From an uncultured Lachnospiraceae bacterium (lineage in GTDB: Bacteria; Bacillota; Clostridia; Lachnospirales; Lachnospiraceae), in NCBI GenBank assembly GCA_947643615.1, contig CANRWO010000031.1:1-39375 (forward strand): a DNA stretch of 39,375 nucleotides. Direction: 5' to 3'. This document shows, one piece after another, positions 9,615 through 19,087 of the stretch (its first letter is position 1; each line of letters begins with the position of its first letter). The notes beneath the pieces are model-generated. The model saw only the letters and a list, made by a program, of their open reading frames with translations, was not told the DNA's origin and did not search any database. The translations under genes were made by a program, and so were the position numbers.

Positions 9615-10171
9615 AATGCCACGCCCTCCTTTTCCAGAAAATCCTTCAACCGTGTCCTTGTACGGAAGAGCATCGTTTTTACCGTATTGAGCTTTATGCC
9701 ATACCGCTTTGCAATCTCGCTGTATTCTTCCACATACCAATACCTGCGCAGAAATACATTGCATTCTTTTTCCGGCAGGGAATGCAGGAACTCATTGATC
9801 AGCCTCTCTAACTCCGCCGCCTCCACTTCTTCCTCCGTATTATGCCTGTCCGGCACACATTCCACCAGCTCGTCCAGCGCCACCGTCATCTCGCCGCTCC
9901 CACGTTTCATGGCATGCTTCCCCTTCCATTTGTCAAAGGACAGATTGCGGGTAATAGTACCCAGAAACAATTCCAGACGCTCCGGCCGTTTGGGCGGGAT
10001 CACGTTCCATGCCCTAAGCCAGGTGTCGTTGACGCACTCATCCGAGTCCTCCCTGTCCTTTAATATATGATAAGCAATACTGTAGCAATATCTGCCATAT
10101 CTGTGCTGGGTCTCATGGATGGCACGCTCATCCCTGGCCCAATACAGATCCATTATTTCCGTATCCCTCAA
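9611..10171 (-). CDS. ECF-family RNA polymerase sigma factor
   Basis: The 186-residue protein has a region 2 with YCYSIAYHILKDREDSDECVNDTWLRAW and a region 4 with LPEKECNVFLRRYWYVEEYSEIAKRYG followed by the helix-turn-helix part NTVKTMLFRTRTRLK. The start is a TTG seven bases after GGAGG; the first ATG six codons later has no binding site, so the TTG is preferred. The gene overlaps its probable anti-sigma factor by four bases, the standard arrangement. I see no obvious autoregulated promoter and cannot name the target genes. Confidence 0.9.
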   Translation of the reverse strand: MRDTEIMDLYWARDERAIHETQHRYGRYCYSIAYHILKDREDSDECVNDTWLRAWNVIPPKRPERLELFLGTITRNLSFDKWKGKHAMKRGSGEMTVALDELVECVPDRHNTEEEVEAAELERLINEFLHSLPEKECNVFLRRYWYVEEYSEIAKRYGIKLNTVKTMLFRTRTRLKDFLEKEGVAL

Positions 10172-10438
10172 AATTTTTCCTCCTGCCCCAATTGCCTCTT
10201 ATTGGCATTTGTTCCGTGTCTGTACGGATATGCCGATATCATCCGCACTCATTACTACAGTGCTTCAGCATGATTTTTCAATCTGCATTTCTTTTCTGAT
10301 ATATAAGACGAGGTTCCTGTAAAAAAGTTTCCCCACAGGGCATTTTTATTCCGTCCGGCCATACTCTTTTCCGCCGCCCTGATGCCGTCCCTTCTGCCAA
10401 CAGCGACAAGCCGCAGGATATAAAAAAGGGATCCGCAG

Positions 10439-10467
10439 AAAAAATGGCGCCTACATCAAAGGCGCCA
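10439..10467 (-). terminator. terminator overlapping the end of the cardiolipin synthase gene
   Basis: On the minus strand TGGCGCC (10461-10467) pairs with GGCGCCA (10445-10451) and is followed by six T. The 5' arm lies in the last codons of the gene and the 3' arm begins at the last base of the TAG stop codon. It ends the MarR-kinase-synthase transcript. Confidence 0.85.
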
Positions 10468-12010
10468 CAACTCTCATTAACCGGCCCAGGAATCTCTCCC
10501 AAAGCTTTAACCTTCTATAATCTTCCACCTTCATCTCAATACACCTGCCCAAAGTCTCCTGTACATCCTGTTCCATCACGGAGATCTGGGAATTCCGGTA
10601 CAGCACCGCACCGCATTCAAAATGATGGTACAGGCTGCGGTAATCCAGGTTTACCGTCCCCACCACCGCCTTCAGGTCATCCGCCACAAACAGCTTCGCA
10701 TGGACAAAGCCGGGGGCATACTCATATATCTTTACTCCCGCTTCCAGCAGCTCATTATAATACGTTTTCGCCAGCATAAAGGCATACTTCTTATCCGGCA
10801 CATGGGGCATAATGATCACTACCTCCACCCCTCTTTTGGCCGCAAAGCACAGCGCCATCATCATCTGATGGTCCAGGATAAGGTAAGGTGTCATAATATG
10901 CACATAGGTATGGGCCGTATTGACAATATCCAAATAAACCTTCTCCCCTACCCGTTCCGGCCCCAGAGGGCAGACGCTGTAAGGGATCACATATCCGTCG
11001 CTGGGACAGGATGCGTCTTCGGGACAGACGTACTTTTCATAATTTTCCCCCTGCTTCCCCGACTCATTCCAGAGTTCCAGGAACATATAGGTAAAACGCT
11101 CCACCGCATCCCCGGCCAGCTTTATCCCCACATCCTTCCAATGCCCGAAGCGGAGTTTTTCGTTGATATATTCATCCGCAATATTGATCCCTCCGGTAAA
11201 TGCCACCCGGCCGTCCACCACCAGGATCTTCCGATGGTCCCGGTTGTTAAAATGGGGGGAAAAGACAGGCTTGATAGGTGAGAATACCTTGCACTTGATC
11301 CCCTCCTCCTCCATCATTTTCGGAAAAAAGCTGGGAAGGTTCCACAATACATTGGTGCCGTCATACAAAAACCGCACCTCCACTCCCTGTTTTGCCTTTT
11401 CCTTCAGGACGTCGATCACCGCCTCCATCATCCTGCCGCCGCTGACAATGAAAAATTCCATAAAAATGAACTTCTCCGCCTTCTGCAGCTCCTCGATCAT
11501 GGCAGGAAACTGTTCATCGCCCAAATAATAGTATGTTACCTGCGTATTGTCATACACGGGACTGTTGTCGTACTTTCCCAGATAATGTGCAAGCTGACCC
11601 ATGGAAGGACTTTCCTGGCGCAGCTTTTCCTCGGATTCCTCCCGTATCTTCACATACACCCTTGTATACTGGGCCAACTTCTGCAGCCTGCCGTACATGA
11701 CTTTTGCTCCCGGCTGCATAATAATCGTGGTGTAAAAGATTGCCCCAAATATGGGGAATATAGCGATGGGGAACATCCAGGCAAGCTTCATATCGGGATT
11801 TCCCCCGGAATTAAAAATATGGACTACGGCCACACCGCTGATAATCAGAAAAAAAATGTAAAACAAATAACTGTAACCGCGCAGCCAATAAAAGGCAATG
11901 ACCAGCAATACCAGCTGTGCCAGAAACCCCAGCATAATAATGCCTGTCCTTCCATAAATCATTGTCTTCAGATTTCCGAACCGGTTATTTCCCGATGCAT
12001 TTGTACTCAT
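10451..12010 (-). CDS. cls: cardiolipin synthase (phospholipase D family)
   Basis: The enzyme joins two phosphatidylglycerol molecules to make cardiolipin in the membrane. The 519-residue product has two or three N-terminal membrane segments (about residues 20-85), then two phospholipase D domains. The HKD motifs are both intact: HRKILVVDGRVAFTGG and HAKLFVADDLKAVVG. I use the ATG of MSTNASG because GGAG lies six bases upstream; the open frame continues 62 codons further, partly inside the upstream kinase gene. It is last in a lipid-themed operon after a FabT-like regulator and a hybrid kinase, which suggests coordinated control of membrane composition. Confidence 0.93.
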   Translation of the reverse strand: MSTNASGNNRFGNLKTMIYGRTGIIMLGFLAQLVLLVIAFYWLRGYSYLFYIFFLIISGVAVVHIFNSGGNPDMKLAWMFPIAIFPIFGAIFYTTIIMQPGAKVMYGRLQKLAQYTRVYVKIREESEEKLRQESPSMGQLAHYLGKYDNSPVYDNTQVTYYYLGDEQFPAMIEELQKAEKFIFMEFFIVSGGRMMEAVIDVLKEKAKQGVEVRFLYDGTNVLWNLPSFFPKMMEEEGIKCKVFSPIKPVFSPHFNNRDHRKILVVDGRVAFTGGINIADEYINEKLRFGHWKDVGIKLAGDAVERFTYMFLELWNESGKQGENYEKYVCPEDASCPSDGYVIPYSVCPLGPERVGEKVYLDIVNTAHTYVHIMTPYLILDHQMMMALCFAAKRGVEVVIIMPHVPDKKYAFMLAKTYYNELLEAGVKIYEYAPGFVHAKLFVADDLKAVVGTVNLDYRSLYHHFECGAVLYRNSQISVMEQDVQETLGRCIEMKVEDYRRLKLWERFLGRLMRVVAPLM

Positions 12011-12089
12011 GTAACTCTCCATTCCGAAGTGCTTCCACACTTCCGGACAAGCCGCCCAGGCAGCGCAAACATCAGGCGCCCATTGCTCC

Positions 12090-13751
12090 CTATACGATCC
12101 ATTCTTCCAGCGCCTGCTTAAATTCCCCCAGCTGGAAAGGTTTCGCCAGAAATTGGTCCATTCCGCTCTGCAGCGCCTTTCTGCGCTCTTCATCATTATC
12201 GTTAACGGTCAGGGCTATGATCCGTACTTTTTTCCCGTCCGCATGGTCGGAGCTTCTGATCTCGGATGCCAGCTGATGGCCGTCCATCTCCGGCATCTCG
12301 ATATCGGTCAGAACCACGTCAAAGGTACCCGGCTCACTCTCCCGGAAAACCCTTAATGCCTGTTCTCCGCTGTCACAGCTGACCGAACGGAAACTGTTTA
12401 TCGTCAGGATCTCCGACGCAATCTCACGGTGTATCTCATTGTCATCCACCACAAGGACCTTTAAATTTTCTTTCGCCCTCTCCACAGCGCTTTTCATATG
12501 CTCCAGCCTCAGCAAGACCGAAAAGGCGCTTCCTTCTCCCTCTCTGCTCTCCACATACGCACGGCCGTCTATGGCATCCAATGCACGTTTGACAAAGAAA
12601 AACCCTAACCCAATGCCATCCTGCAATTTCACAGCTGTCTGCCTATCCTGGCCAAAGAAGCTCCGGATGGCCGCCAGCTGCCCTTCTCCGATGCCGCAGC
12701 CTGTGTCGCACACCGAAATGGCCACTTCGTCCCAGCCGTCGCCTGTCTCCGACAGCCGTACCTTCAGCAATACCTTACCGCCCTCTCGGTTAAATTGATA
12801 TGCGTTAGCCAACAATGCGTTCAGCAGCTGGGTGATCCTGCTTCCGTCCCCATTATACCGCTGCTTGAGATTTTCATCCAGCTGCATTTCAAAAACAATC
12901 CCCTTTGGGATCCCGTCCATATTCATACAATAGTCCCGGCAGCTATGCAGCACTTCCCGCAGGGAAAACGGCACTTTGGTAGTTTTCACCCGCCATTCCC
13001 GGAATATACTCACCTGGCAAATGTCATTTAACATGGTCCGCATATAGCTCCCCACACTTTCTATGCGGGCCAGGCAATGCCTCAATTGCTGCAGCTCTCC
13101 CTGTCCTATCGTTTCCCTTGCACGGGCATTCAATTCAATGATTTCATTTAAAGGAATGCGCAGGTCATTGCACATATGTCTCAGGAATTCCGTCTTGGAA
13201 CCCTCCGCATCCCTGGACTTCTGCAGCATCTCCCATAGCTGTTCCTTATACAGCTGATCGGCCCGTACCGATTCATCCACACACCTGACATAGACCATGA
13301 CGCAGTCCAGCTCCCCGGCAGGAATGATGATCATCTGCATCCACTGATATCCTGCTGCCTGCTGCCTTGCCTTATAAATACAGGTATCACTGGGCCTCTC
13401 ACCCTCTTTCACCCTTCGCATATGCTCCAGGGAAGTGAAGGTACGCACTTTTTCCTGGTCTTCCGCATAGACAGACTCCAGAAAAGGAATCCGGAAATCA
13501 TACCAGTCATAAATTTTAAAAGGAATGGCTTCCCTTTCTCCTCTGTCACTGATAAAGACACATTCTGCCGTACGGTAATTGATCCTTGCAATCCTGGGGA
13601 AAACCCCGTCCAATGTTTGCAATGCCATTTTTACCAGTACGTTCTTCCTGTGGTTCCTGATGAAAAATCGGCAGACAATAAATAGCAGTAATGCCACTAT
13701 ACCCATAAGCATAGTGGCACTTGTAGCCTGTAATATCTGTTCTCTGTCCAT
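12090..13751 (-). CDS. hybrid histidine kinase with Asn in place of the phospho-acceptor His
   Basis: The 553-residue protein has one N-terminal membrane segment (about 13-31), a PAS-like region (about 48-160), a HisKA-like region, a HATPase domain and a C-terminal receiver domain (about 432-551). The HATPase domain looks active (N-box LLANAYQF, G1 DTGCGI, G2 GIGLGFFFVK) and the receiver has its Asp (TDIEMPEMDG) and Lys (AKPF). In the H-box, however, the sequence is HMCNDLRIPLNE: the expected His is Asn195 (codon AAT, 13167-13169). Autophosphorylation at the usual site is therefore not possible. It starts three bases after the MarR gene and precedes cardiolipin synthase. It may act as an ATP-binding or receiver-driven sensor of unknown input. 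Confidence 0.85.
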   Translation of the reverse strand: MDREQILQATSATMLMGIVALLLFIVCRFFIRNHRKNVLVKMALQTLDGVFPRIARINYRTAECVFISDRGEREAIPFKIYDWYDFRIPFLESVYAEDQEKVRTFTSLEHMRRVKEGERPSDTCIYKARQQAAGYQWMQMIIIPAGELDCVMVYVRCVDESVRADQLYKEQLWEMLQKSRDAEGSKTEFLRHMCNDLRIPLNEIIELNARARETIGQGELQQLRHCLARIESVGSYMRTMLNDICQVSIFREWRVKTTKVPFSLREVLHSCRDYCMNMDGIPKGIVFEMQLDENLKQRYNGDGSRITQLLNALLANAYQFNREGGKVLLKVRLSETGDGWDEVAISVCDTGCGIGEGQLAAIRSFFGQDRQTAVKLQDGIGLGFFFVKRALDAIDGRAYVESREGEGSAFSVLLRLEHMKSAVERAKENLKVLVVDDNEIHREIASEILTINSFRSVSCDSGEQALRVFRESEPGTFDVVLTDIEMPEMDGHQLASEIRSSDHADGKKVRIIALTVNDNDEERRKALQSGMDQFLAKPFQLGEFKQALEEWIV

Positions 13752-13754
13752 AGC

Positions 13755-14204
13755 TTATGTCGTTCCTTCCGGCTCCAGAAAATGGTTCAGGTTTTGGAGG
13801 CAGCGATACAGGATCTCCATCTCCTCCTCACTTAAATCCTTTACAATAGCCTTTATCATTTTCTTGTGAAAATCACGGTGATGATAAAAGGCTTTCTTCC
13901 CCTTTTCGGTAAGAAGCACGTAAACAACACGCTTGTCCTCCTGGCTGCGCTGGCGCATGATATAGCCTTTTTTCTCCAGGCCGTTCATATTGGTAGTCAG
14001 GGTGCCCACGGTGACGGACAGCTTATGCGCTATAACGGACATATTACGGGGTTCCTCGATCCCGATGGCCTCAATAATATGCATGTCGTTGTTAGTAATA
14101 TCACCAAACTGTGGTGTGATAACTGCCTTCCCTTCCAGATCCATCACCTGATTAAACAGATTTACCAACAATTCATTAATAGAGCGCTTTGTATCCCGTG
14201 CCAT
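13755..14204 (-). CDS. fabT: MarR-family regulator, FabT-like
   Basis: The 149-residue protein is a winged-helix MarR regulator; the recognition part is NMSVIAHKLSVTVGTLTTNMNGLEKKGYI and the wing is RQRSQEDKRVVYVLLTEKG. FabT proteins repress fatty-acid synthesis genes with long acyl-ACP as co-repressor. Its place right after fabH and the TTTGA-N3-TCAAA boxes in front of acpP support that role here, but the link is inference. It heads its own small operon with the hybrid kinase and cardiolipin synthase. A 7-bp palindrome lies just upstream. Confidence 0.82.
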   Translation of the reverse strand: MARDTKRSINELLVNLFNQVMDLEGKAVITPQFGDITNNDMHIIEAIGIEEPRNMSVIAHKLSVTVGTLTTNMNGLEKKGYIMRQRSQEDKRVVYVLLTEKGKKAFYHHRDFHKKMIKAIVKDLSEEEMEILYRCLQNLNHFLEPEGTT

Positions 14205-14226
14205 ATTTACCGATGCCTTTCATCTC

Positions 14227-14246
14227 TATGAGGCATAAACCTCATA
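14227..14246. promoter_or_regulatory. palindrome upstream of the FabT-like gene
   Basis: TATGAGG and CCTCATA form a perfect 7-bp inverted repeat around six bases. It lies 23 bases before the MarR start codon, in the 5' untranslated region or promoter. It could be an autoregulatory operator or a short hairpin. It does not match the TTTGA-N3-TCAAA boxes in front of acpP. Confidence 0.45.
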
Positions 14247-14267
14247 TATATAATTTACCCATTTCGC

Positions 14268-14288
14268 AAAAAAAGTCAATGGACTTTT
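14268..14288 (-). terminator. weak terminator after fabH
   Basis: On the minus strand AAAAGTC, a CATT loop and GACTTTTTTT follow the fabH stop codon by about ten bases. The stem has seven pairs and is AT-rich, so read-through into the MarR gene is possible. The TTGACT inside it could also serve as a -35 element for the MarR gene. Confidence 0.5.
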
Positions 14289-14298
14289 GGCCTAACTT

Positions 14299-15264
14299 TT
14301 ACCATTTTAATACACAAGCCCCGTAAGTGAGGCCCGCGCCGAAACCGGAAAGCACCAATGTCATGCCGGGGATAATCCTTCCCTGGCCGTTCAGCTCATC
14401 CAACAGCACCGGAATCGCAGCAGAAGACATATTTCCCACCCTGTCCAGGTTGATGGGAAATTTCGAGGGATCCGCCTTCAGCCGCTTGGCAATCCCCTCT
14501 ATAATACGGCAGTTGGCCTGATGGAGCACAAAAAGATCCACCTCCCCCGCTTCGATTCCGGTTTTCTCCAACACCTCTTCTATGCTGGCAGGGACCTGCC
14601 GTACCGCAAAAGCGAACACCGCCCTGCCGTCCATCCGCACATATGGCATAAAGTCTTGGGAGGTAAAATAGGGATTTTCCAGGTTGCGGCTGCCGCAAGC
14701 CAGGACGCCCCCCCTGGTGCCGTCGGAATGCTGCACAAAACCCAATATGCCGCCGCTCTCGCATTGTTCTGCCATGACGGCGCCGGCGCCGTCCCCAAAC
14801 AGGATACAGGTACCCCTGTCCGACCAGTCGATGATCTTGGACAGCACCTCCGTGCCGGCAATCAGGGCATTATGGTAAATGCCTGCCGAGATATAGGCAT
14901 AGGCAGTGTTCAGCGCAAACAGGAAGCCGGCACAGGCGGCGTTCAGGTCAAAAGCCACGGCATGCTCCGCCCCGATCAGCTCCTGCACCTGGCAGGCCGT
15001 ACAGGGAAGCGCCATCTCCGGCGAGCAGGTCGCCACCAACAGCAATTCCACTTCCGAAGCCTGGCGGCCTGCCCTTTCCAATGCCTTTTTACAGGCTTCC
15101 GCCGCCAGGGATGCGGCCGTCTCCTCGGTGGAGATATGCCTGCAGCCGATCCCGGTCCTCTCCCGGATCCATTCGTCCGAAGTATCCACCAGCTTTTCCA
15201 GTTCCTCATTACTTACCTGCTTTGCGGGAAGGGCGCTTCCCGTTCCGATTATTCTCATTGACAT
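14299..15264 (-). CDS. fabH: 3-oxoacyl-[acyl-carrier-protein] synthase III
   Basis: FabH starts fatty-acid chains by condensing an acyl-CoA with malonyl-ACP. From the ATG of MSMRIIGTGSALP the product has 321 residues. The catalytic triad is intact: Cys111 in NAACAGFLFAL, the His in FVLHQANCRII and the Asn in VGNMSSAAIPV. The open frame reaches back 39 codons into accDA; the exact start (15264, or 15282 at MESRKH) is open because the binding sites are weak. It is the last gene of the fab operon here, whereas in many relatives it is the first. Confidence 0.95.
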   Translation of the reverse strand: MSMRIIGTGSALPAKQVSNEELEKLVDTSDEWIRERTGIGCRHISTEETAASLAAEACKKALERAGRQASEVELLLVATCSPEMALPCTACQVQELIGAEHAVAFDLNAACAGFLFALNTAYAYISAGIYHNALIAGTEVLSKIIDWSDRGTCILFGDGAGAVMAEQCESGGILGFVQHSDGTRGGVLACGSRNLENPYFTSQDFMPYVRMDGRAVFAFAVRQVPASIEEVLEKTGIEAGEVDLFVLHQANCRIIEGIAKRLKADPSKFPINLDRVGNMSSAAIPVLLDELNGQGRIIPGMTLVLSGFGAGLTYGACVLKW

Positions 15265-15310
15265 ATGCTTTCTGCTCTCCATATCCCTTTGTGCTTCCAA
15301 ATACAGTCCC

Positions 15311-17086
15311 TTAAAATTTCCGAAACCGCCCGTATCTCTCCGCGGCAATCTCCTCACCGCTCTTTCCGCGGTATTTCTCAAGGAATTCCTTGATCTTCTC
15401 CTTTAAATAGCCGGAAATGGCCTCTGCCGTACTGTCATCGGCTCCGCCGAACTCCGGTATGATCTGGTCGATCACTTTTAAATGCTTCAGGTCCTGGGCC
15501 GTGATCCGCATCACCTCGCTGGCCTCCCTGGCTTTGCCGGAATCTTTCCATAGGATGGACGCAAACCCCTCCGGGGAAAGGATGGAATAAGTGGCGTTCT
15601 CCAGCATCCAGACCTCGTTCCCCACGCCGGTGGCAAGCGCCCCGCCGCTGCCGCCCTCGCCAATGAAAATACACAGGACGGGTACCTTCAGGGATGCCAT
15701 TTCCATCAGGTTACGCGCGATGGCTTCTCCCTGTCCCCTCTCCTCCGCTTCGATCCCCGGAAATGCTCCCGAAGTGTTGACAAAGCTGATGATCGGCCTG
15801 TTAAATTTCTCCGCCTGCTTCATCAGTCGCAGCGCCTTGCGGTAGCCTTCGGGCATGGGCATGCCATAGTTACGCATCTGGCACTCTTTCAAGTCCTTGC
15901 CCTTATGGTCTGCAATGACAGTCACCGGCTGCCCGTCCAGGAATCCGATGCCGCCAATGATTGCGGGGTCATCCCGAAATGCCCTGTCTCCATGGGACTC
16001 CACAAAATAATCAAAGAGATGCTCCATGTAATCACAGGCAGATGCCCTTTCCATGCGCCTCGCCGCCTTGACCTTTTCCCACGCGTCCTTGGGGCGTACC
16101 TTCCAAACCTGCTCCCTGAGAATCTCATTCAGCTCAAAATGAGATTCCGTGCCCGGCGTGAAAGCAGCGTACTCCTTTTCCCTGCACTGGTGTGATTTGA
16201 TCAGGAAATAAATGGTCTTCTTTAGATTTTCCCGCTTAACGATACCGTCGATAATGCCATGCTCCTGTAAAAATTCCGCGGTCTGGAAGCCTTCCGGCAG
16301 ATCCTGGCCGATGGTCTGCTTGATGACCCTGGGACCTGCGAACCCTACCAGCGCCCCCGGCTCCGCCATAATGACATCGCCCAGCATGGCAAAGCTTGCG
16401 GTCACTCCCCCGGTGGTGGGATCCGTCAGGACCGTACAATACAAAAGTCCTGCATCCCCCAGTTTCCGTATGGCCGCAGAGGTCTTGGCCATCTGCATCA
16501 GGGACACGATCCCTTCCTGCATGCGTGCCCCGCCGGAGCAGCAGAACAGGAATACGGGCAGCTTCTGTTCAATGGCCCGCTCGATGGCTGCCGTAATCTT
16601 CTCGCCCACAGTATGCCCCATGCTGGCCATCAGAAACCTGGAGTCACAGATCCCCAGCACGATCTCCTCCCCAAATACCTTACAGCGCCCTACGGTAACG
16701 GCCTCATCCATCCCTGTTTTCTCCCTTGCCTGGGCAAGCTTATCCTCGTAACCCTCATAGGCCAGGGGATTCCTGACAGGCAGGTCCGTAAACCAGGGTT
16801 CAAAGCTGTGGGGATCCGCTACCATCCTGATCCGGTTGTTTGCTTTTACCCTGAAGTAGCCTCCGCATTCGTAACAGATATACTTTTTTTTCACGACCCT
16901 GGCTCTGTCCACCATCTTCCCGCATTTGGGGCATTTTATCAGATAAGCCTCCCTTGCCTGGGGTTCCTCTGCCGCCTTTTTCTCCTCTTTCGTTTCCGCC
17001 TCAGTACTGCCGAAATGAATGTCATGGTAGATTTTACTGAATTTTTGGGAAAAGAATTCTCTCTGTTTTACTCTGCGCAGTTTCAC
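15311..17086 (-). CDS. accDA: fused acetyl-CoA carboxylase carboxyltransferase, beta and alpha in one chain
   Basis: The enzyme moves the carboxyl group from carboxybiotin to acetyl-CoA to give malonyl-CoA. The 591-residue chain joins AccD (about residues 1-290) to AccA (about 300-591). The AccD half has the zinc ribbon with Cys52, Cys55, Cys71 and Cys74 and the [12 protein letters not shown] oxyanion loop. The AccA half shows the [24 protein letters not shown] and [10 protein letters not shown] loops. The start is a GTG seven bases after GGAGG; the ATG eight codons earlier has no site. Biotin carboxyl carrier and biotin carboxylase genes, usually next to these, are not in this cluster. Confidence 0.95.
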   Translation of the reverse strand: MKLRRVKQREFFSQKFSKIYHDIHFGSTEAETKEEKKAAEEPQAREAYLIKCPKCGKMVDRARVVKKKYICYECGGYFRVKANNRIRMVADPHSFEPWFTDLPVRNPLAYEGYEDKLAQAREKTGMDEAVTVGRCKVFGEEIVLGICDSRFLMASMGHTVGEKITAAIERAIEQKLPVFLFCCSGGARMQEGIVSLMQMAKTSAAIRKLGDAGLLYCTVLTDPTTGGVTASFAMLGDVIMAEPGALVGFAGPRVIKQTIGQDLPEGFQTAEFLQEHGIIDGIVKRENLKKTIYFLIKSHQCREKEYAAFTPGTESHFELNEILREQVWKVRPKDAWEKVKAARRMERASACDYMEHLFDYFVESHGDRAFRDDPAIIGGIGFLDGQPVTVIADHKGKDLKECQMRNYGMPMPEGYRKALRLMKQAEKFNRPIISFVNTSGAFPGIEAEERGQGEAIARNLMEMASLKVPVLCIFIGEGGSGGALATGVGNEVWMLENATYSILSPEGFASILWKDSGKAREASEVMRITAQDLKHLKVIDQIIPEFGGADDSTAEAISGYLKEKIKEFLEKYRGKSGEEIAAERYGRFRKF

Positions 17087-17205
17087 ACCGATACCTCCAC
17101 TTTTTCTCACAGTCTCCAGGAATCTTCCTTTTTAAGGCCGCATCCCCGGGAAACACATCTGATTCCCCCTCCGCTGTTTACCCTGTCCGGATTTCCTGAA
17201 GGGAT

Positions 17206-17634
17206 TCAGCTGATGGCAAAAGTCAGTTGGGCCTGTGCCGCCACTTTGCCGTTTACCTTTGCTACTGCCTGGCCGATGCCTATGGGGCCCTTCACCTTGA
17301 CGATGGCCGTCTCCAATTCCAGCACATCCCCGGGAAGCACTTTCTGGCGGAACTTGGCTTTGTCAATGCCCGCAAAGTAAGCGGTATGTCCCCTGAATTC
17401 CGGCTGTGCCAGCATAGCCACCGCCCCCACCTGGGCCAGCGCTTCCAGGATCAGCACGCCGGGCATCACCGGGTTGCCCGGGAAATGACCCTGAAAATAA
17501 GGTTCATTTGCGCTGACGCACTTCCTGCCTACTGCCCGCACCCCCGGCTCCAGCTCCTCAATGGTATCGATCAGCAAAAAGGGATGCCTGTGGGGAATGA
17601 TTTCCATAATCTCCTTGGTTGAATAAACCGACAT
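17206..17634 (-). CDS. fabZ: 3-hydroxyacyl-[acyl-carrier-protein] dehydratase
   Basis: FabZ removes water from 3-hydroxyacyl-ACP in the elongation cycle. The ATG of [23 protein letters not shown] with GGAG six bases upstream gives 142 residues, the usual length. The catalytic His is in [10 protein letters not shown], the Glu in [10 protein letters not shown], and the [11 protein letters not shown] loop is intact. A longer open frame (to 17727) runs into a palindromic spacer and is not supported. It sits between fabF and accDA, with 217 bases before it and 119 after it, both wide for this operon. Confidence 0.95.
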   Translation of the reverse strand: MSVYSTKEIMEIIPHRHPFLLIDTIEELEPGVRAVGRKCVSANEPYFQGHFPGNPVMPGVLILEALAQVGAVAMLAQPEFRGHTAYFAGIDKAKFRQKVLPGDVLELETAIVKVKGPIGIGQAVAKVNGKVAAQAQLTFAIS

Positions 17635-17673
17635 ACTAATCTCCATTCCGGAGCGTTTACGCGACGGGGCGAT

Positions 17674-17790
17674 GCAAATATCAAATTTGCGTCTGCCACC
17701 AAACAAATTTGTGACGCTCCAGCACAAATTTGCGTGTGAAAAATCAGCACATCAGTGTGATTTTTCACACTAATCCTCCATGTCAGAGCA
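17674..17790. promoter_or_regulatory. palindrome cluster in the fabF-fabZ gap
   Basis: The palindrome CAAATTTG occurs three times, at 17682-17689, 17704-17711 and 17725-17732, so starts are 22 and 21 bases apart. The first is also part of GCAAAT-N5-ATTTGC. A perfect 13-bp inverted repeat (17734-17746 with 17758-17770, loop of 11) follows. A 16-base unit at 17775-17790 recurs at 19107-19122 between fabG and fabF. No T tract follows the hairpin, so it is not a normal terminator. It could be an mRNA stability or processing element, or a protein-binding site. Confidence 0.5.
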
Positions 17791-17851
17791 GTTTACTGCG
17801 ATCAGGGCATATTTGAGGTTCTGACTCAAATAAAAACGAAAAACGCTGATG

Positions 17852-19087
17852 TTACACGTTATACTTCCCGATCAGGATGCTGGCGTTGTGGCCACCGAAT
17901 CCCAAGGAATTGCTGAGGGCAAAGGGAACCTCTTCCTCGTATGCTTCCATACAGTAGTCCAGGTCCAGCTCCCCCTCCGTCTCCTCCAACCCCACGGTCC
18001 TGTGGATAAACCCTTCCTGGAGCTCCTTGACACAGGTAACAAACTCCACTGCACCTGCTGCACCCAGCAAATGCCCTATCATGGATTTTGTGGAATTGAT
18101 CTTCAAATCCTTGGCATGGTCACCGAATGCCAATTTTATGGCTCTGGTCTCAAAGAGGTCATTATGATGGGTGCTGGTGCCATGGGCGTTGATATAAGTC
18201 AGCTGCCCCGGCTCCACACCGCCGTCCGCCAGTGCGTTCTCCATTGCCCTGGCGGCCCCGGAACCGTCCTCCGCAGGCGAAGTGATGTGATAGGCATCAG
18301 AGGAGCAGCCATACCCCAGCACTTCCGCGTAAATCCTTGCCCCCCGGCTTCTGGCATGCTCCAGCTCTTCCAACACCACGACGCCCGCCCCTTCTCCCAT
18401 GACAAATCCGCTCCTGTCCTTGTCAAAAGGGATGGAGCACCTGGCAGGGTCCTGGCAGGTGGAAAGCGCCGTAAGGGACGTAAACCCGGCAATGCCTACC
18501 GGGCATATGGCTCCCTCCGTACCCCCTGCCACCATCACATCCGCATCGCCGTACTGGATGGTGCGGAACGCTTCTCCTATGGAGTTGGTGCCGGTGGCGC
18601 AGGCAGTCACCACATCAATGCTTTTACCCTTCAGGCCGAAAGCAATGCTGACATTCCCTGCCGCCATGTTTGAGATCATCATAGGTACCAGCATAGGCCC
18701 CACCCTGGAAGGGCCCTTTTCTACCAATCTGCCGTGTTCCCTCTCCAAAGCCTGCAAACTGCCCACGCCGCTGCCAATGGCGCATCCCACCCTGTAAGGG
18801 TCCTCCTGCTCCATCTGTATGCCGGAGTCCTCGATAGCCTCCTTGGAAGCCGCAATGGCATACTGGCAGAACAGTTCCATGCGGCGGGCCGACTTTTTAT
18901 CCATGTAATCCTCCGCATTGAAATCCTTGACTTCCGCCGCCAGCTTGCACTTATACTCCGTTGTGTCAAAGCGGGTAATAGGCGCAAAACCGGTCTTTCC
19001 CTGTTTCACGCCCTCCCAAAAGCTCTCCACACTGTTCCCGATGGGAGTGATGGCCCCCATCCCCGTCACAACAACTCTTTTTTTCAT
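17852..19087 (-). CDS. fabF: 3-oxoacyl-[acyl-carrier-protein] synthase II
   Basis: FabF carries out the chain-elongating condensation. The 411-residue protein has the Cys-His-His set: Cys163 in VVTACATGTNSIG, His in INAHGTSTHHND (about 304) and His in SMIGHLLGAAG (about 340). Start region MKKRVVVTGMGAITPIG and C-terminal NSLGFGGHNAS motif are typical. It is co-transcribed 49 bases after fabG. An unusually wide gap with palindromes follows it, at the place where accB lies in many related operons. Confidence 0.97.
   Translation of the reverse strand: MKKRVVVTGMGAITPIGNSVESFWEGVKQGKTGFAPITRFDTTEYKCKLAAEVKDFNAEDYMDKKSARRMELFCQYAIAASKEAIEDSGIQMEQEDPYRVGCAIGSGVGSLQALEREHGRLVEKGPSRVGPMLVPMMISNMAAGNVSIAFGLKGKSIDVVTACATGTNSIGEAFRTIQYGDADVMVAGGTEGAICPVGIAGFTSLTALSTCQDPARCSIPFDKDRSGFVMGEGAGVVVLEELEHARSRGARIYAEVLGYGCSSDAYHITSPAEDGSGAARAMENALADGGVEPGQLTYINAHGTSTHHNDLFETRAIKLAFGDHAKDLKINSTKSMIGHLLGAAGAVEFVTCVKELQEGFIHRTVGLEETEGELDLDYCMEAYEEEVPFALSNSLGFGGHNASILIGKYNV

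Noticed and set aside
17734..17770. 13-bp hairpin read as a terminator inside the fab operon.
   Set aside because: No T tract follows on the minus strand and the genes on both sides belong to one pathway.
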